Shown: positions 42,084 to 50,604 of the stretch, piece by piece | How positions within the stretch are numbered: position 1 is the first letter of the stretch | How the letters are laid out: every line of letters begins with the position of its first letter | Source: Bradyrhizobium centrolobii | GTDB lineage: Bacteria > Pseudomonadota > Alphaproteobacteria > Rhizobiales > Xanthobacteraceae | Direction: 5' to 3' | Assembly: GCF_001641635.1 (NCBI RefSeq) | Contig: NZ_LUUB01000078.1 | Location: forward strand, 118,138 to 182,137 | DNA length: 64,000 bases | The notes under the pieces: model-generated | The model's input: the letters and a program-made list of their open reading frames with translations, nothing else | What the model was told of the DNA's origin: nothing | Database searches by the model: none | Position numbers and translations under genes: made by a program

Positions 42084-42545
42084 ATGGCCAAGGCGAACAA
42101 GCTCTTCACCATCGGTTATGAGCAGACGCCGCCGAAGGCCGTGCTCGATGAACTGGAGCACGCCGGCGTCAAGCTCGTGGTCGACGTGCGCGCGGTAACC
42201 TCGTCGCGGCGGCCGGGCTTCTCCAAGAAACAGCTCGCCGCAGGCCTCGATGAGCGCGGCATCGCCTATGTCCATCTCGCGGCGCTCGGCACGCCGAAGG
42301 AAGGCCGCCTCGCCGCGCGCAGCGGCCAGTACGACGTGCTCGAGAAGGTCTATTCAAAGCACCTGAAGACGCCGCAGGCCAAGGAAGAGCTCGACGAGCT
42401 GTCCGCGCTGGTGAAGAAGGCCGGCCCCGTCTGCCTGCTCTGCTATGAGCGCGACCACACCCATTGCCACCGGCAGATGATCGCAGAGATCATCGAGGCG
42501 CGGGATGGGGTGGCGGTGAAGAACTTGGCGGGGCGGCAGGTCTAG
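42084..42545 (+). CDS. DUF488 family protein
   Basis: A 153-residue protein of the DUF488 family. FTIGYEQTPPKAVLDELEHAGV and LVVDVRAVTSSRRPGFSKKQL are the typical N-terminal blocks; CLLCYERDHTHCHRQMIAEII near the C-terminus has the conserved Cys-x-x-Cys-Tyr-Glu and His-Cys-His pattern, possibly a metal site. Biochemical role unknown. Co-transcribed with the DUF72 gene just upstream (8-nt gap) and ended by a family-A repeat. Confidence 0.88.
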   Translation: MAKANKLFTIGYEQTPPKAVLDELEHAGVKLVVDVRAVTSSRRPGFSKKQLAAGLDERGIAYVHLAALGTPKEGRLAARSGQYDVLEKVYSKHLKTPQAKEELDELSALVKKAGPVCLLCYERDHTHCHRQMIAEIIEARDGVAVKNLAGRQV

Positions 42546-42551
42546 CTACAC

Positions 42552-42655
42552 CGTCATTCCGGGGCGCGCAGCGCGAGCCCGGAATCCATCGGGCCGCAGG
42601 GTTGGTGGATGAGTGGATTCCGGGCTCAGCACTTCCGCGCTGCCCCGGAATGACG
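42552..42655. repeat. Family A paired inverted repeat
   Basis: Left arm CGTCATTCCGGGGCGCGC to GGAATCCAT; right arm GGATTCCGGGCTCAGCAC to CCGGAATGACG. On the minus strand the centre reads ACTCATCC ... GCGGCCCG, nearly the same as in the copy at 59.8 kb. It separates convergent genes. Confidence 0.88.
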
Positions 42656-42667
42656 AGCTGAGAGAGT

Positions 42668-43582
42668 TTAGCCCTCCCCCGCCAGGCGGAACGTCCCCTC
42701 CATCATCTGCACGCAGCTCCCGCCGACATGGGCGGAGACGATCTTGCCGTCCTGCTTGCGCACGCGCGTCAAGAGGATGCTCGGGCGGCCCATGTCAAAG
42801 CCCTGGCCGACCGTGAGCTTCAATTCGCCGTCGCGCGTAGCATCGAGGTCGGCGAACAGCGCGGCGGCGGCAACCGTGGCACTGCCCGTGGCGGGGTCCT
42901 CGACGAGACCGCTGGCGCCGCGCATGAACATGCGCGCCTGCCGCTCGCAATGCGCCTCCGCCGCGGGGACATCCTGCGTGTAGAACCACACCGAGAAGGC
43001 ACCGTCGCGCGGCAATACCTTGCCGAAGGCCGCCGCGTCGGGCCTGGCCCGTTTGAGCGCATCGCGCGAATGCAGCTCCGCCACGAGAAACGGCGTTCCA
43101 ACGCCGACGACCTGCGGCGCATGGCGATCAGTCTTGATGTCATTCGCGGTCAATGAGATGCAGGCCGCGACGTCCTCGGCCGAAACCTGCGCGAAGCGCG
43201 ACAGCGGCTGCGGCGCGGTGAGTTCGGTGCTCGCCACCCGGCCCTGCTCTCGCCTGATATCAACCGCGACCAACCCCGCCTTCTCCTCGAACAGCAGGCG
43301 CGGCTTCGGCTCCTTCGCGAGGCCGGCCAGCACGAAGGAGGTACCGACATTGGGATGTCCCGCAAAGGGAATCTCCCTGACCGGCGTGAAGATGCGCACT
43401 TCGGCATCGTTGGCCTTGTCACGCGGCGGCAGCACGAAGGTCGTCTCGGAATAATTGAACTCGGTTGCGATCGCCTGCATCTGCGTGGTCGAAAGCCCGC
43501 CGGCGTCGAGCACCACTGCAAGCTGATTGCCGCCGAAGGCGCGGTCGGTGAACACGTCGACGGTGATGTAGCGGCGCTGCAT
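42668..43582 (-). CDS. PhzF family phenazine biosynthesis-like isomerase/epimerase
   Basis: A 304-residue PhzF/diaminopimelate-epimerase-fold protein. It opens RYITVDVFTDRAFGGNQLAVV and carries NYSETTFVLPP with the catalytic glutamate (about residue 45), then IFTPVREIPFAGHPNVGTSFVL and SGLVEDPATGSATVAAAALF, the second-half active-site loop. No phenazine genes are present, so a stand-alone isomerase of unknown substrate is likely. GAGGAAG before ATG 43582 sets the start. Confidence 0.92.
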   Translation of the reverse strand: MQRRYITVDVFTDRAFGGNQLAVVLDAGGLSTTQMQAIATEFNYSETTFVLPPRDKANDAEVRIFTPVREIPFAGHPNVGTSFVLAGLAKEPKPRLLFEEKAGLVAVDIRREQGRVASTELTAPQPLSRFAQVSAEDVAACISLTANDIKTDRHAPQVVGVGTPFLVAELHSRDALKRARPDAAAFGKVLPRDGAFSVWFYTQDVPAAEAHCERQARMFMRGASGLVEDPATGSATVAAAALFADLDATRDGELKLTVGQGFDMGRPSILLTRVRKQDGKIVSAHVGGSCVQMMEGTFRLAGEG

Positions 43583-43702
43583 CTTCACTTCCTCATGCAA
43601 GTCGCAGCCGCGACCGGCCGCATCGCCGGCAGTCTACAAGCCGGCGATATCGTCCGTCATGCCCCAAAATTCGGAGCATTCGGAGCAATCGCGATTGGCG
43701 CG

Positions 43703-44608
43703 TCAGAAGCGGAAAAGCGGTCGCGGAGAGGCAAGCAGCTGCGCGCACTCGCTTCCGTCAGGGATCAGCTCGTCGAGAAACTGCCGGTTCTTCTCGTAAG
43801 CCTGCGTGGCCTCGAATTGCGTGTGTGGCCAGTCGCTGCCCCACAGCAGGCGCTCGACACCATAGGCCTCGCGCAGCAGCGGATAGGCAGCCTTGGCAAA
43901 GCTCTCGCCCGCAGTACCGTTGCGGTACGGCGCCGACACCTTGACCCAGACGTTCCGCGTCGTGCCCAGCTTCAGCACCGATTGAAAGCCGGGATCGGCG
44001 ACGCCGAGCTTAGGATCGGGCAGCGCGTAGTGATCGAGCACGACGGTGACGCCGTGATCGAGGAGTTTCGGTGCGAGCATCGCGAGATCGGACGCGTTGC
44101 GCTGGACCTCGACCTGCCAGCCCATTGACTTCACTTCCGCCAGCAGCGCCTTCCATTCGGCCGCGCCGAGATCGGGCAAAGGCTGGCCGACGAGGTTGAG
44201 GCGAATGCCGATCACGCCGGCGCGGTCGAGCGCGCGCAGTTCGTCGGCGGACACCGCGGGATCGACAACGGCGATGCCGCGCAGGCGGCCCGCTGCCGCC
44301 TTCAGGCTCTCGACCAGATAAGAATTGTCGATGCCGAGAAAGCTCGGCTGCACCAGCACGCCGTTGGTCATGCCGTTGCGGTCGAGCTGCTCCAGGTAGA
44401 GAGCGAGCGGCGCGTCGTAGTCCGGCGCATAGCGCCGGCCCGGTGCGAGTTTGAGCCCGCGATGGAAGACGTGGGCATGGGTATCGATCGTCGGCAAGGC
44501 TGTCTCACTCATCGCTCTGCCCGCACTCGTCGCAGCCGACACGAGGAGCGCGACGCCCGCGCCAAACTGGCGGCGTGTCAGGCCACTTCGACAAAATGTC
44601 ATGGTCAT
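43703..44608 (-). CDS. Tat-exported amidohydrolase (2-pyrone-4,6-dicarboxylate hydrolase-like)
   Basis: A 301-residue TIM-barrel hydrolase. The N-terminus has a twin-arginine signal: LTRRQFGAGVALLVSAATSAG. The mature protein starts with IDTHAHVFHRG (metal histidines) and ends around RLLWGSDWPHTQFE with the conserved late aspartate. This matches the amidohydrolase_2 branch that includes LigI-type lactonases. Tat export suggests a folded metalloenzyme acting in the periplasm, unusual for this family. It is last gene of the GntR-MFS operon, 16 nt after the MFS stop. Substrate probably an organic acid or lactone. Confidence 0.87.
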   Translation of the reverse strand: MTMTFCRSGLTRRQFGAGVALLVSAATSAGRAMSETALPTIDTHAHVFHRGLKLAPGRRYAPDYDAPLALYLEQLDRNGMTNGVLVQPSFLGIDNSYLVESLKAAAGRLRGIAVVDPAVSADELRALDRAGVIGIRLNLVGQPLPDLGAAEWKALLAEVKSMGWQVEVQRNASDLAMLAPKLLDHGVTVVLDHYALPDPKLGVADPGFQSVLKLGTTRNVWVKVSAPYRNGTAGESFAKAAYPLLREAYGVERLLWGSDWPHTQFEATQAYEKNRQFLDELIPDGSECAQLLASPRPLFRF

Positions 44609-44624
44609 TGCGTCCCATCCTGTC

Positions 44625-45866
44625 TCAGGCGCGCGTCGCGGCGGCCTGCTCAAAGACCTTGCCGCGGGTTTCGGGCAGGAGCAGCACCGCGATCAGCACC
44701 AGCGAATAGGCGAATGCCGCATCGATGCCGATCGCCGGCCCGAGGCCGATGTGATCGCTGAGGAAGCCGACCAGGAAGGGAAACGCCGCGGAGACCACGC
44801 GGCCGAAATTGTAGCAGAAGCCGACGCCGGTGCCGCGCACGCCCGCGGGATAGAGCTCGCTGAACAGTGCCGCCATGCTGGCGGGAATGCCGGCGGAGAA
44901 GAAGCCAAGGGGAAAGCCGAGCACCAGCATCTCGCCATTCGTCAGCGGCGCGAAGATATAGACCAGCACGGTGGCGATGCAGGCGCTGGCGAAGAACGCG
45001 ACGTTGGCCCTGCGGCCGATGCGGTCGCTGACGATGCCGCTCGCCACGCAGCCGCAGAAGAAGGCGACGATGATGACGGCGAGATAGCCGCTGGAGCCCA
45101 GCACCGAGAGGTGCCGCACCTCGCGCAGGTAAGTCGGCAGGAAGGTGGTCAGCGCCGCGTAGCCGCCATGCGCGCCGATGCCGAACAGACCGCCGATCAA
45201 GGTCGAGCGCAGCACGTCGCGATGAAAGATGCCGGACAGCGTCGCGAAGAACGGCGTCTTCTCGCTCGCAACGGCGCGTGCCGGCTCCTTCAGTCCGCGG
45301 CGGATGAAGATGATGAGGAGCGCGGGCAACAGCCCCAGCGCGAACAGCAGCCGCCAGGCGATATCGGCGGGCGCATAGGTGAAGACCAGCGCCGACAGCA
45401 GTACGGCCGCGCCCCAACCCACCGCCCAGGCGCTCTGGACCGAGCCGAGCGCCTTGCCGCGATGCTCGGGACGGATGATCTCGGCCATCAGCACCGCGCC
45501 GCAGGCCCATTCGGCACCAAAGCCGAGGCCCTGGATCGCCTTGAGCACCAGAAGCTGAGTGAAGCTCATCGCGAACGCGCAGGCGAAGGTCGCCAGCGCA
45601 AAGGTCGCGACTGTGATCTGGAGCGCCCTGACGCGGCCGAAGCGATCGCCGAGCGCACCACCGAGCCAGCCGCCGAACGCGCCGAAGAACAGGGTGACCG
45701 AGCCGAGCAGGCCGGCATCGGCCTTGCTGATGCCGAAGGCCGCGATCAGCGCGGGGATGGCGAGGCCGAACATCTGGACGTCGAGCGCATCCAGAGCCCA
45801 GCCGCCAAAGCTTGCCCAGAACGTGCGCCGCTCAAGCGGCGAGCTTTCGCTGTACCAGTTCGACAT
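44625..45866 (-). CDS. MFS transporter, aromatic acid/sugar-acid:H+ symporter type
   Basis: A 413-residue MFS protein with 12 helices. GGWLGGALGDRFGRVRALQ carries the helix 2-3 motif, and GFGAEWACGAVLMAEIIRPEHRGKALG the helix 4-5 motif of the sialate/benzoate transporter group. It likely imports an organic acid with protons. It lies between the GntR regulator (49 nt upstream) and the Tat-exported hydrolase, so the regulator probably senses the transported compound or its product. Confidence 0.9.
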   Translation of the reverse strand: MSNWYSESSPLERRTFWASFGGWALDALDVQMFGLAIPALIAAFGISKADAGLLGSVTLFFGAFGGWLGGALGDRFGRVRALQITVATFALATFACAFAMSFTQLLVLKAIQGLGFGAEWACGAVLMAEIIRPEHRGKALGSVQSAWAVGWGAAVLLSALVFTYAPADIAWRLLFALGLLPALLIIFIRRGLKEPARAVASEKTPFFATLSGIFHRDVLRSTLIGGLFGIGAHGGYAALTTFLPTYLREVRHLSVLGSSGYLAVIIVAFFCGCVASGIVSDRIGRRANVAFFASACIATVLVYIFAPLTNGEMLVLGFPLGFFSAGIPASMAALFSELYPAGVRGTGVGFCYNFGRVVSAAFPFLVGFLSDHIGLGPAIGIDAAFAYSLVLIAVLLLPETRGKVFEQAAATRA

Positions 45867-45915
45867 TCTTCCTACCCCTGTACTCGTTATTGCTTGATGT
45901 CGTTGAAGACCGCGC

Positions 45916-46647
45916 TCACCGGATCTCGGCGTGGTAGCGGAAGCGGTCGGCCGGTCCGCGCGACCGCCGCCATTCGATCGGTCGTCGCTCCAGATCGAGC
46001 GCGAGACGCTCGATGACGATCAGCGGCGCGTGGGCCTCCAGCCGCAACAGCCGCGCCTGCATCTCGTTGGCCGTCTCGACCGTCAAAATTTCCTCGGCCG
46101 AGACCACCACCTCGCCGCAACGCTCCTCGTAGAGCGGGTAAAGCAGGTCGCCGAACTCGGAGGTGTCGATCTGAAGGATCGGCGCGAAGCGCGACTGCTG
46201 CAGCCAGATCTCCTCGGCAAGCAGCGGCACGTCGTCGATCAGGCGCAGGCGCGACAGGCTGATCACGGGCTCGCCGACGGGAACGCGCAGCGCGGATGCG
46301 ACCGCCGATGTTGCCGGCACGCTCTTGCGACGGAGAATGCGGCTCTTCGGCACGCGCCGCTCGCCGCTCTCGGACTGGAAACGGAAGAAGCGGAACAGCG
46401 AGGAGTTGAAGCGCGCGCGCCGCACGAAAGTGCCGCGGCCCTGCTGGCGCTCAAGCACGGCGTCGCTGACGAGCTGGTCGATCGCCTTGCGCACCGTGCC
46501 GATCGCAACGCCGTAATGGGCGCCAAGCTCGGCTTCCGACGGGATCGGCTCGCCCGGCCGCCACTCATTGCGGTTGATCCGCGCGGCGAGATCGTCGCGC
46601 AAGCGCTGGTAGCGTGGCAGGCGGTCGTCGAGAGGCGCCGAATTCAT
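45916..46647 (-). CDS. GntR family transcriptional regulator (HutC/UTRA type)
   Basis: A 243-residue regulator. The winged helix (about 10-78: LPRYQRLRDDLAARINRNEW, PSEAELGAHYGVAIGTVRKA) is followed by a UTRA effector domain (about 95-240). It is first gene of a three-gene operon with an MFS transporter and an amidohydrolase. A perfect inverted repeat overlaps its start codon, giving strong evidence of autoregulation. The ligand is presumably the transported substrate or a metabolite. Confidence 0.92.
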   Translation of the reverse strand: MNSAPLDDRLPRYQRLRDDLAARINRNEWRPGEPIPSEAELGAHYGVAIGTVRKAIDQLVSDAVLERQQGRGTFVRRARFNSSLFRFFRFQSESGERRVPKSRILRRKSVPATSAVASALRVPVGEPVISLSRLRLIDDVPLLAEEIWLQQSRFAPILQIDTSEFGDLLYPLYEERCGEVVVSAEEILTVETANEMQARLLRLEAHAPLIVIERLALDLERRPIEWRRSRGPADRFRYHAEIR

Positions 46648-46670
46648 CTAGTCATATAGATGACTAGATG
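46645..46670. promoter_or_regulatory. GntR operator overlapping the regulator's start codon
   Basis: CATCTAGTCAT (46645-46655) and ATGACTAGATG (46660-46670) are perfect 11-bp inverted repeats around ATAG. The first arm includes the complement of the GntR gene's ATG at 46647. A bound dimer would block initiation of the operon. Confidence 0.75.
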
Positions 46671-46759
46671 AGAGGCGAGTCAAGCACTACATTGATACCG
46701 CACCCGACGCGAAGTCGGGCCGGCGGACCTCGCCAACCCGACCTCGTCTGTCTCGATCG

Positions 46760-46960
46760 TCAGTTCGTCGTCTTCGGCATGCAGGGCGGCTCCTTGTAGG
46801 GTGCAGAGGCAAACGCGCCCACTGCTGGAGCCCTCACGCAATCCGCAGTCGCGTGGGGCGTGGCGCGCCGCGCGGCGGCGACGTCGCGGGCGGCTGCGGT
46901 CTGAACTTGATAGACGGCTGCGGCAATCAGGGCGGCCGAGACAAAGGTCAATCGGGTCAT
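46760..46960 (-). CDS. Small secreted hypothetical protein
   Basis: A 66-residue protein. TRLTFVSAALIAAAVYQVQTAAA is a signal peptide, and the mature part of about 40 residues has two cysteines (TADCVRAP and PPCMPK). GGAGAAA precedes ATG 46960. No family recognised. It is isolated between the GntR operator region and the cyclase gene. Confidence 0.55.
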   Translation of the reverse strand: MTRLTFVSAALIAAAVYQVQTAAARDVAAARRATPHATADCVRAPAVGAFASAPYKEPPCMPKTTN

Positions 46961-47092
46961 TGGCTTTCTCCGCGTGACAAACGGAAGGCGAGACGTTTCG
47001 ACTTCCAGAGTGCAAGAGCGGAAAGCTCGGCGAGAAATTTCATCACGCGCCATCAACGAAACGCGAGCTGCATCTGAGGCCGTTGAAGGCAC

Positions 47093-48399
47093 CTACCCCA
47101 GTTGAAACACCGCCACCGGCTGCTCATAGCCGCGCACCGTGACCTTGCCGAGCGCCACCGCATCGTCGCCGTCGTCACCGAGCGCTTCGCGCACGGACGC
47201 CGAGATCAGCAGCTGCGAGCCGAACTCCTTGTTCAGGGCCTCCAGTCGCGAGGCGAAATTCACGGTGTCACCGATCACCGTGTATTCCTTGCGCCGGGGC
47301 GAGCCGATATTGCCGGCGATGACCTCGCCCAAATGGATGCCGATGCCGATCCTGAGCGGCCAGCTCGTCTGCGCGTTGATGCGGTCCATCGCGGTCAGCA
47401 TCTCGCGGCCTGCGGCGACCGCGCGATGCGCGGCGTCGGAGGCCTCCAGGGGCGCGCCGAACAGCGCCAGGAAGCCGTCACCGAGAAACTTGTTCACGAT
47501 CCCGCCCTGGCGGTCGAGAATCTCGACCAGCACCGCGAACGCGCCGTCGAGCCGGTCGACGACCTCCTGCGGCGAGCGCGACTGCGCGCCGGCAGTGAAG
47601 CCGCGGAAATCGACGACATCACCGCGACGCGGCGGACGTCGCCGGCAGCGCTCGTCCCCTCCGCCATCAGCCGCTCCACCACCTGCGGGGAGACGTGCTG
47701 GCCGAACAGGTTGGTCACGCGATCGCGTGCGGTGGCCGCCGCGATGCTCGCGGCAAATTGCCGCCGCAACTGCGCGCCGACAGAGCCTGCGAGCACGCCG
47801 CAGATCAGGATGATGGTGCTGCGCACCGCGTGAAAGTAGGTCTGGGGCTCGCCGATGCCGCTGGCCGAATCGTAGATCAGCGCGACGACGAACAGCCCGG
47901 CCGCCGCGACGAAACCGGTGAAGGTTGATAGCCAGAAATCGAGCCGCAGGGTCGAGAGAATAATGAAGATGAAGTACATCAGCGGCTCGGCGAAGCCGAG
48001 CGCCTGGCTCGCGCCCATGGTCCGGATCTGCAGAAGGAGGATCACCGTAGGCAGCGACGTCTCGATCAGCGCGCCGATATAGCGCCGGACCGCCGGCACA
48101 TCGCGACCGAGCCTGAGGTTCCGCCGGATCTGGGTATGGATCCAGACCTCGAGCAGGATGAAGCCGATCAGAAGGCCATAGACCTCGACCAGCCCGCCGG
48201 TCCCGCGCCAGACCCGGTCCACGACGACAGGAGCAGTCAAGGAGATCGCGGTGAGGAAAACCATCATGACGCATCCGGTCATGATCAGCGCCCTCACCCG
48301 CAACAGTTCGGTGCGCAGCACTTCCCGCGTCAGTTCGCGCTCGAATTCCTCCGACAGGACGGCGTGCTGCCGGGCTTTCCTGCTCGCAAAGCTGGTCAT
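47093..48399 (-). pseudogene. Membrane adenylate cyclase with a single-base frameshift
   Basis: Frame one (from ATG 48399) gives about 260 residues with six helices and runs to GDVRRVAVM; the next frame continues VDFRGFTAGAQSRSPQEVVD through KFLGDGFLALFG to the stop at 47093. Together they make a typical class III cyclase of about 435 residues. Restoring one A in the plus strand after 47616 would turn ATGTCGTCG into ATGTTCGTCG on the coding strand and recreate the expected FVDFRGFT, which holds a metal aspartate. The break is exactly there; everything downstream is conserved. It is either a recent mutation or a sequencing error. A second cyclase gene (CHASE2 type) lies 10 kb away. Confidence 0.85.
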
Positions 48400-48410
48400 T
48401 CCACCCCCTG

Positions 48411-48488
48411 GTCATTCCGGGGCGCGACGAAGTCGCGAACCCGGAATCTCGAGATTCCGGGTTCACGCTGCGCGTGCCCCGGAATGAC
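48411..48488. repeat. Family A repeat, short GGAATCTC form
   Basis: GTCATTCCGGGGCGCGACG and TGCCCCGGAATGAC enclose ACCCGGAATCTC and GAGATTCCGGGTTC. It lies just upstream of the cyclase start and downstream of the exporter permease stop. Confidence 0.85.
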
Positions 48489-48505
48489 ATCGAGGGTAGC
48501 TTGCC

Positions 48506-49669
48506 TCAATCCAGCGTGCGGCGGAAGCGCGTCACGGCGATGGTCATGGCGATCAGCATCAGGACGGCAAGCGCCAGCGCGTCGTAGCGCAGGTTCTGCA
48601 TGGTCGCGCCCTTCAGCATGATGGCACGGACGATGCGCAGGTAATGCGTCAGCGGCAGGCCCTCGCCGAGATATTGCGCCCAGGCCGGCATGCCCGCGAA
48701 CGGGAACATGAAGCCGGACAGCAGGATGCTCGGCAGGAAGAACATCATCGACATCTGCATCGCCTGGAGCTGGTTCTGCACGACCGTCGAGATCGTGTAG
48801 CCGATGGACAGGTTGGTGGTGATGAACAGCGTCGAGAGCAGCGCCAGCAGGACCAGATTGCCGAGCACGGGCACGCCGAACAGGCCGACGCCGATGCCGA
48901 TGATGAGGAAGGCCTGGACGAAGCCGACCAGCACGTAGGGGATGATCTTGCCGAACATCACCTCCACCGGCTTGATCGGCATCGACAGCAGGCTCTCCAT
49001 CGTGCCGCGCTCGACCTCGCGCGTGACCGAGAGCGCGGTGAAGATCAGCATGGTCATGGTCAGGATGGTGCCGACGAGGCCCGGGACAATGTTGAGGCTC
49101 GAGGACGCCGCCGGATTGTAGCGCGCATGCGCTCGGATCTCGAACGGCATCTCCGGGGGAGCGCCGATGTAGAGATCGTGCTTAAGCGCGGTTTGCACCA
49201 CCATGCCGAGCGAGCCGAGCGCGGCACTGGCCGCAACCGGATCGGTCGCATCGGCTGCGACCAGCAGCGCCGGCTTGTCGCCGCGCCGCACCGCGCGCTC
49301 GAAGCCGCGCGGGATCTCGACGCCGAACAGCACCTTGCCGGATTTCAGGAGATTGTCGAAATCGTCGACATCGTGCACCTCGTAGAGGAAGCGGAAATAG
49401 GCCGTGTTCTCCAGCGCTTTCAGCACCGAGCGGGCGAGATCGCTGTCCTCCTGGATCAGCACCGCGCTCGGCAGATTGTGCGGCGTGGTGTTGATGGCGT
49501 AGCCGAACAGCAGGAGCTGCATCACCGGAATGATGATGATCATCGCGAACGACACGCGATCGCGCCTGAGCTGGATGAACTCCTTCAACAGCATCGCATA
49601 GGAGCGCTTCCAGAAGCCGAAGCGCTCGCGGATTTCGTGCGTTGGGAAAGGCTGATCGACAGTGCTCAT
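48506..49669 (-). CDS. ABC-2 type transporter permease (YbhS/YbhR-like)
   Basis: A 387-residue ABC-2 permease. One N-terminal helix (FAMIIIIPVMQLLLFGYAINT), a large periplasmic domain (about 60-190) and five C-terminal helices; GTMESLLSMPIKPVEVMFGKIIPY is the conserved cytoplasmic coupling helix of drug/lipid exporters. ATG 49669 shares four bases with the ATPase stop, so translation is coupled. E. coli YbhFSR has two such permeases; here only one is encoded, so it may work as a homodimer. Substrate unknown. Confidence 0.9.
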   Translation of the reverse strand: MSTVDQPFPTHEIRERFGFWKRSYAMLLKEFIQLRRDRVSFAMIIIIPVMQLLLFGYAINTTPHNLPSAVLIQEDSDLARSVLKALENTAYFRFLYEVHDVDDFDNLLKSGKVLFGVEIPRGFERAVRRGDKPALLVAADATDPVAASAALGSLGMVVQTALKHDLYIGAPPEMPFEIRAHARYNPAASSSLNIVPGLVGTILTMTMLIFTALSVTREVERGTMESLLSMPIKPVEVMFGKIIPYVLVGFVQAFLIIGIGVGLFGVPVLGNLVLLALLSTLFITTNLSIGYTISTVVQNQLQAMQMSMMFFLPSILLSGFMFPFAGMPAWAQYLGEGLPLTHYLRIVRAIMLKGATMQNLRYDALALAVLMLIAMTIAVTRFRRTLD

Positions 49670-50604
49670 TGGAAATTGTCCCTGGACCGGCTCATCAGTT
49701 CGATGAACACGTCCTCCAGCGAAGGCGACGATTTCTGCCAGTGCAGGCCGCTTTTCTCGCGCCACGGCGCGATGGTTGCCTCCAGCGCCGCGACATCGCG
49801 CCCCGAGACATGCAGCGAGGTGCCGAACGGCGCCACCATGTCGATACCCGGCTTGCCGGCGAGCTCGGCCGCAAGCCCGTTCAGATCCTCGCCAGTCACG
49901 GTGTAGGTGGTCAGCGCGGATTTCGCGATCACCTCGTCGACTGTGCCATGGGCCAGCAGATGCCCATAGGCGATGTAGGCAATCTCGTGACAGCGCTCGG
50001 CTTCGTCCATGTAGTGGGTGGAGACCAGCACGGTGAGGCCATCGGCGGCGAGCGCATGAATCTCGTTCCAGAAATCGCGCCGCGCCTTGGGGTCGACGCC
50101 GGCAGTCGGCTCGTCCAGCAGCAGGAGTTGCGGATTGGGCAAGGTGCAGGCCCCGAGCGCGAGCCGCTGCTTCCAGCCGCCGGAAAGCTCGCCCGCGAGC
50201 TGCTCCTCGCGGCCCGAAAGCCCGAGCCGGCTGATCATGTCGCGCGCCGCGGCGCGGGCATCGCGCAGGCCGTAGAGCCGCGCCACGAACTCCAGGTTCT
50301 CGCGCACCGAGAGATCCTGATAAAGACTGAAGCGCTGGGTCATGTAGCCGACCTGGCGCTTGATGCGTTCAGCATCGCGGCGGATGTCGTAGCCGAGGCA
50401 AGTACCCTCGCCGCTGTCCGGTGTGAGCAAGCCGCAAAGCATGCGGATGGTCGTCGTCTTGCCCGAGCCGTTCGGCCCCAGGAAGCCGTAGATCGAGCCG
50501 CGCTTCACCTGCATCGACAGATCGTGCACGACCTCGCGGCCGCCGAACGATTTCGTCAGGCCCTTGACGTCGATCGCGATGCCATTTCCGGTTGTGCCGT
50601 TCAT
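49666..50604 (-). CDS. ABC transporter ATP-binding protein (YbhF/CcmA-like)
   Basis: A 312-residue ATPase with a single NBD. Walker A GPNGSGKTTT, signature LSGGWKQRLALG, Walker B LLLLDEPTAGVDP; about 70 residues of C-terminal extension follow. It is half the size of YbhF, which has two NBDs, so it should act as a dimer. It overlaps both the HlyD-like gene (4 nt) and the permease gene (4 nt). It energises the exporter, with the HlyD-like lipoprotein as periplasmic adaptor. Confidence 0.92.
   Translation of the reverse strand: MNGTTGNGIAIDVKGLTKSFGGREVVHDLSMQVKRGSIYGFLGPNGSGKTTTIRMLCGLLTPDSGEGTCLGYDIRRDAERIKRQVGYMTQRFSLYQDLSVRENLEFVARLYGLRDARAAARDMISRLGLSGREEQLAGELSGGWKQRLALGACTLPNPQLLLLDEPTAGVDPKARRDFWNEIHALAADGLTVLVSTHYMDEAERCHEIAYIAYGHLLAHGTVDEVIAKSALTTYTVTGEDLNGLAAELAGKPGIDMVAPFGTSLHVSGRDVAALEATIAPWREKSGLHWQKSSPSLEDVFIELMSRSRDNFQ

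Noticed and set aside
47600..47630. Programmed ribosomal frameshift in the cyclase gene
   Set aside because: No slippery heptamer or downstream structure is seen; a single missing base in the FVDF codons explains the shift.
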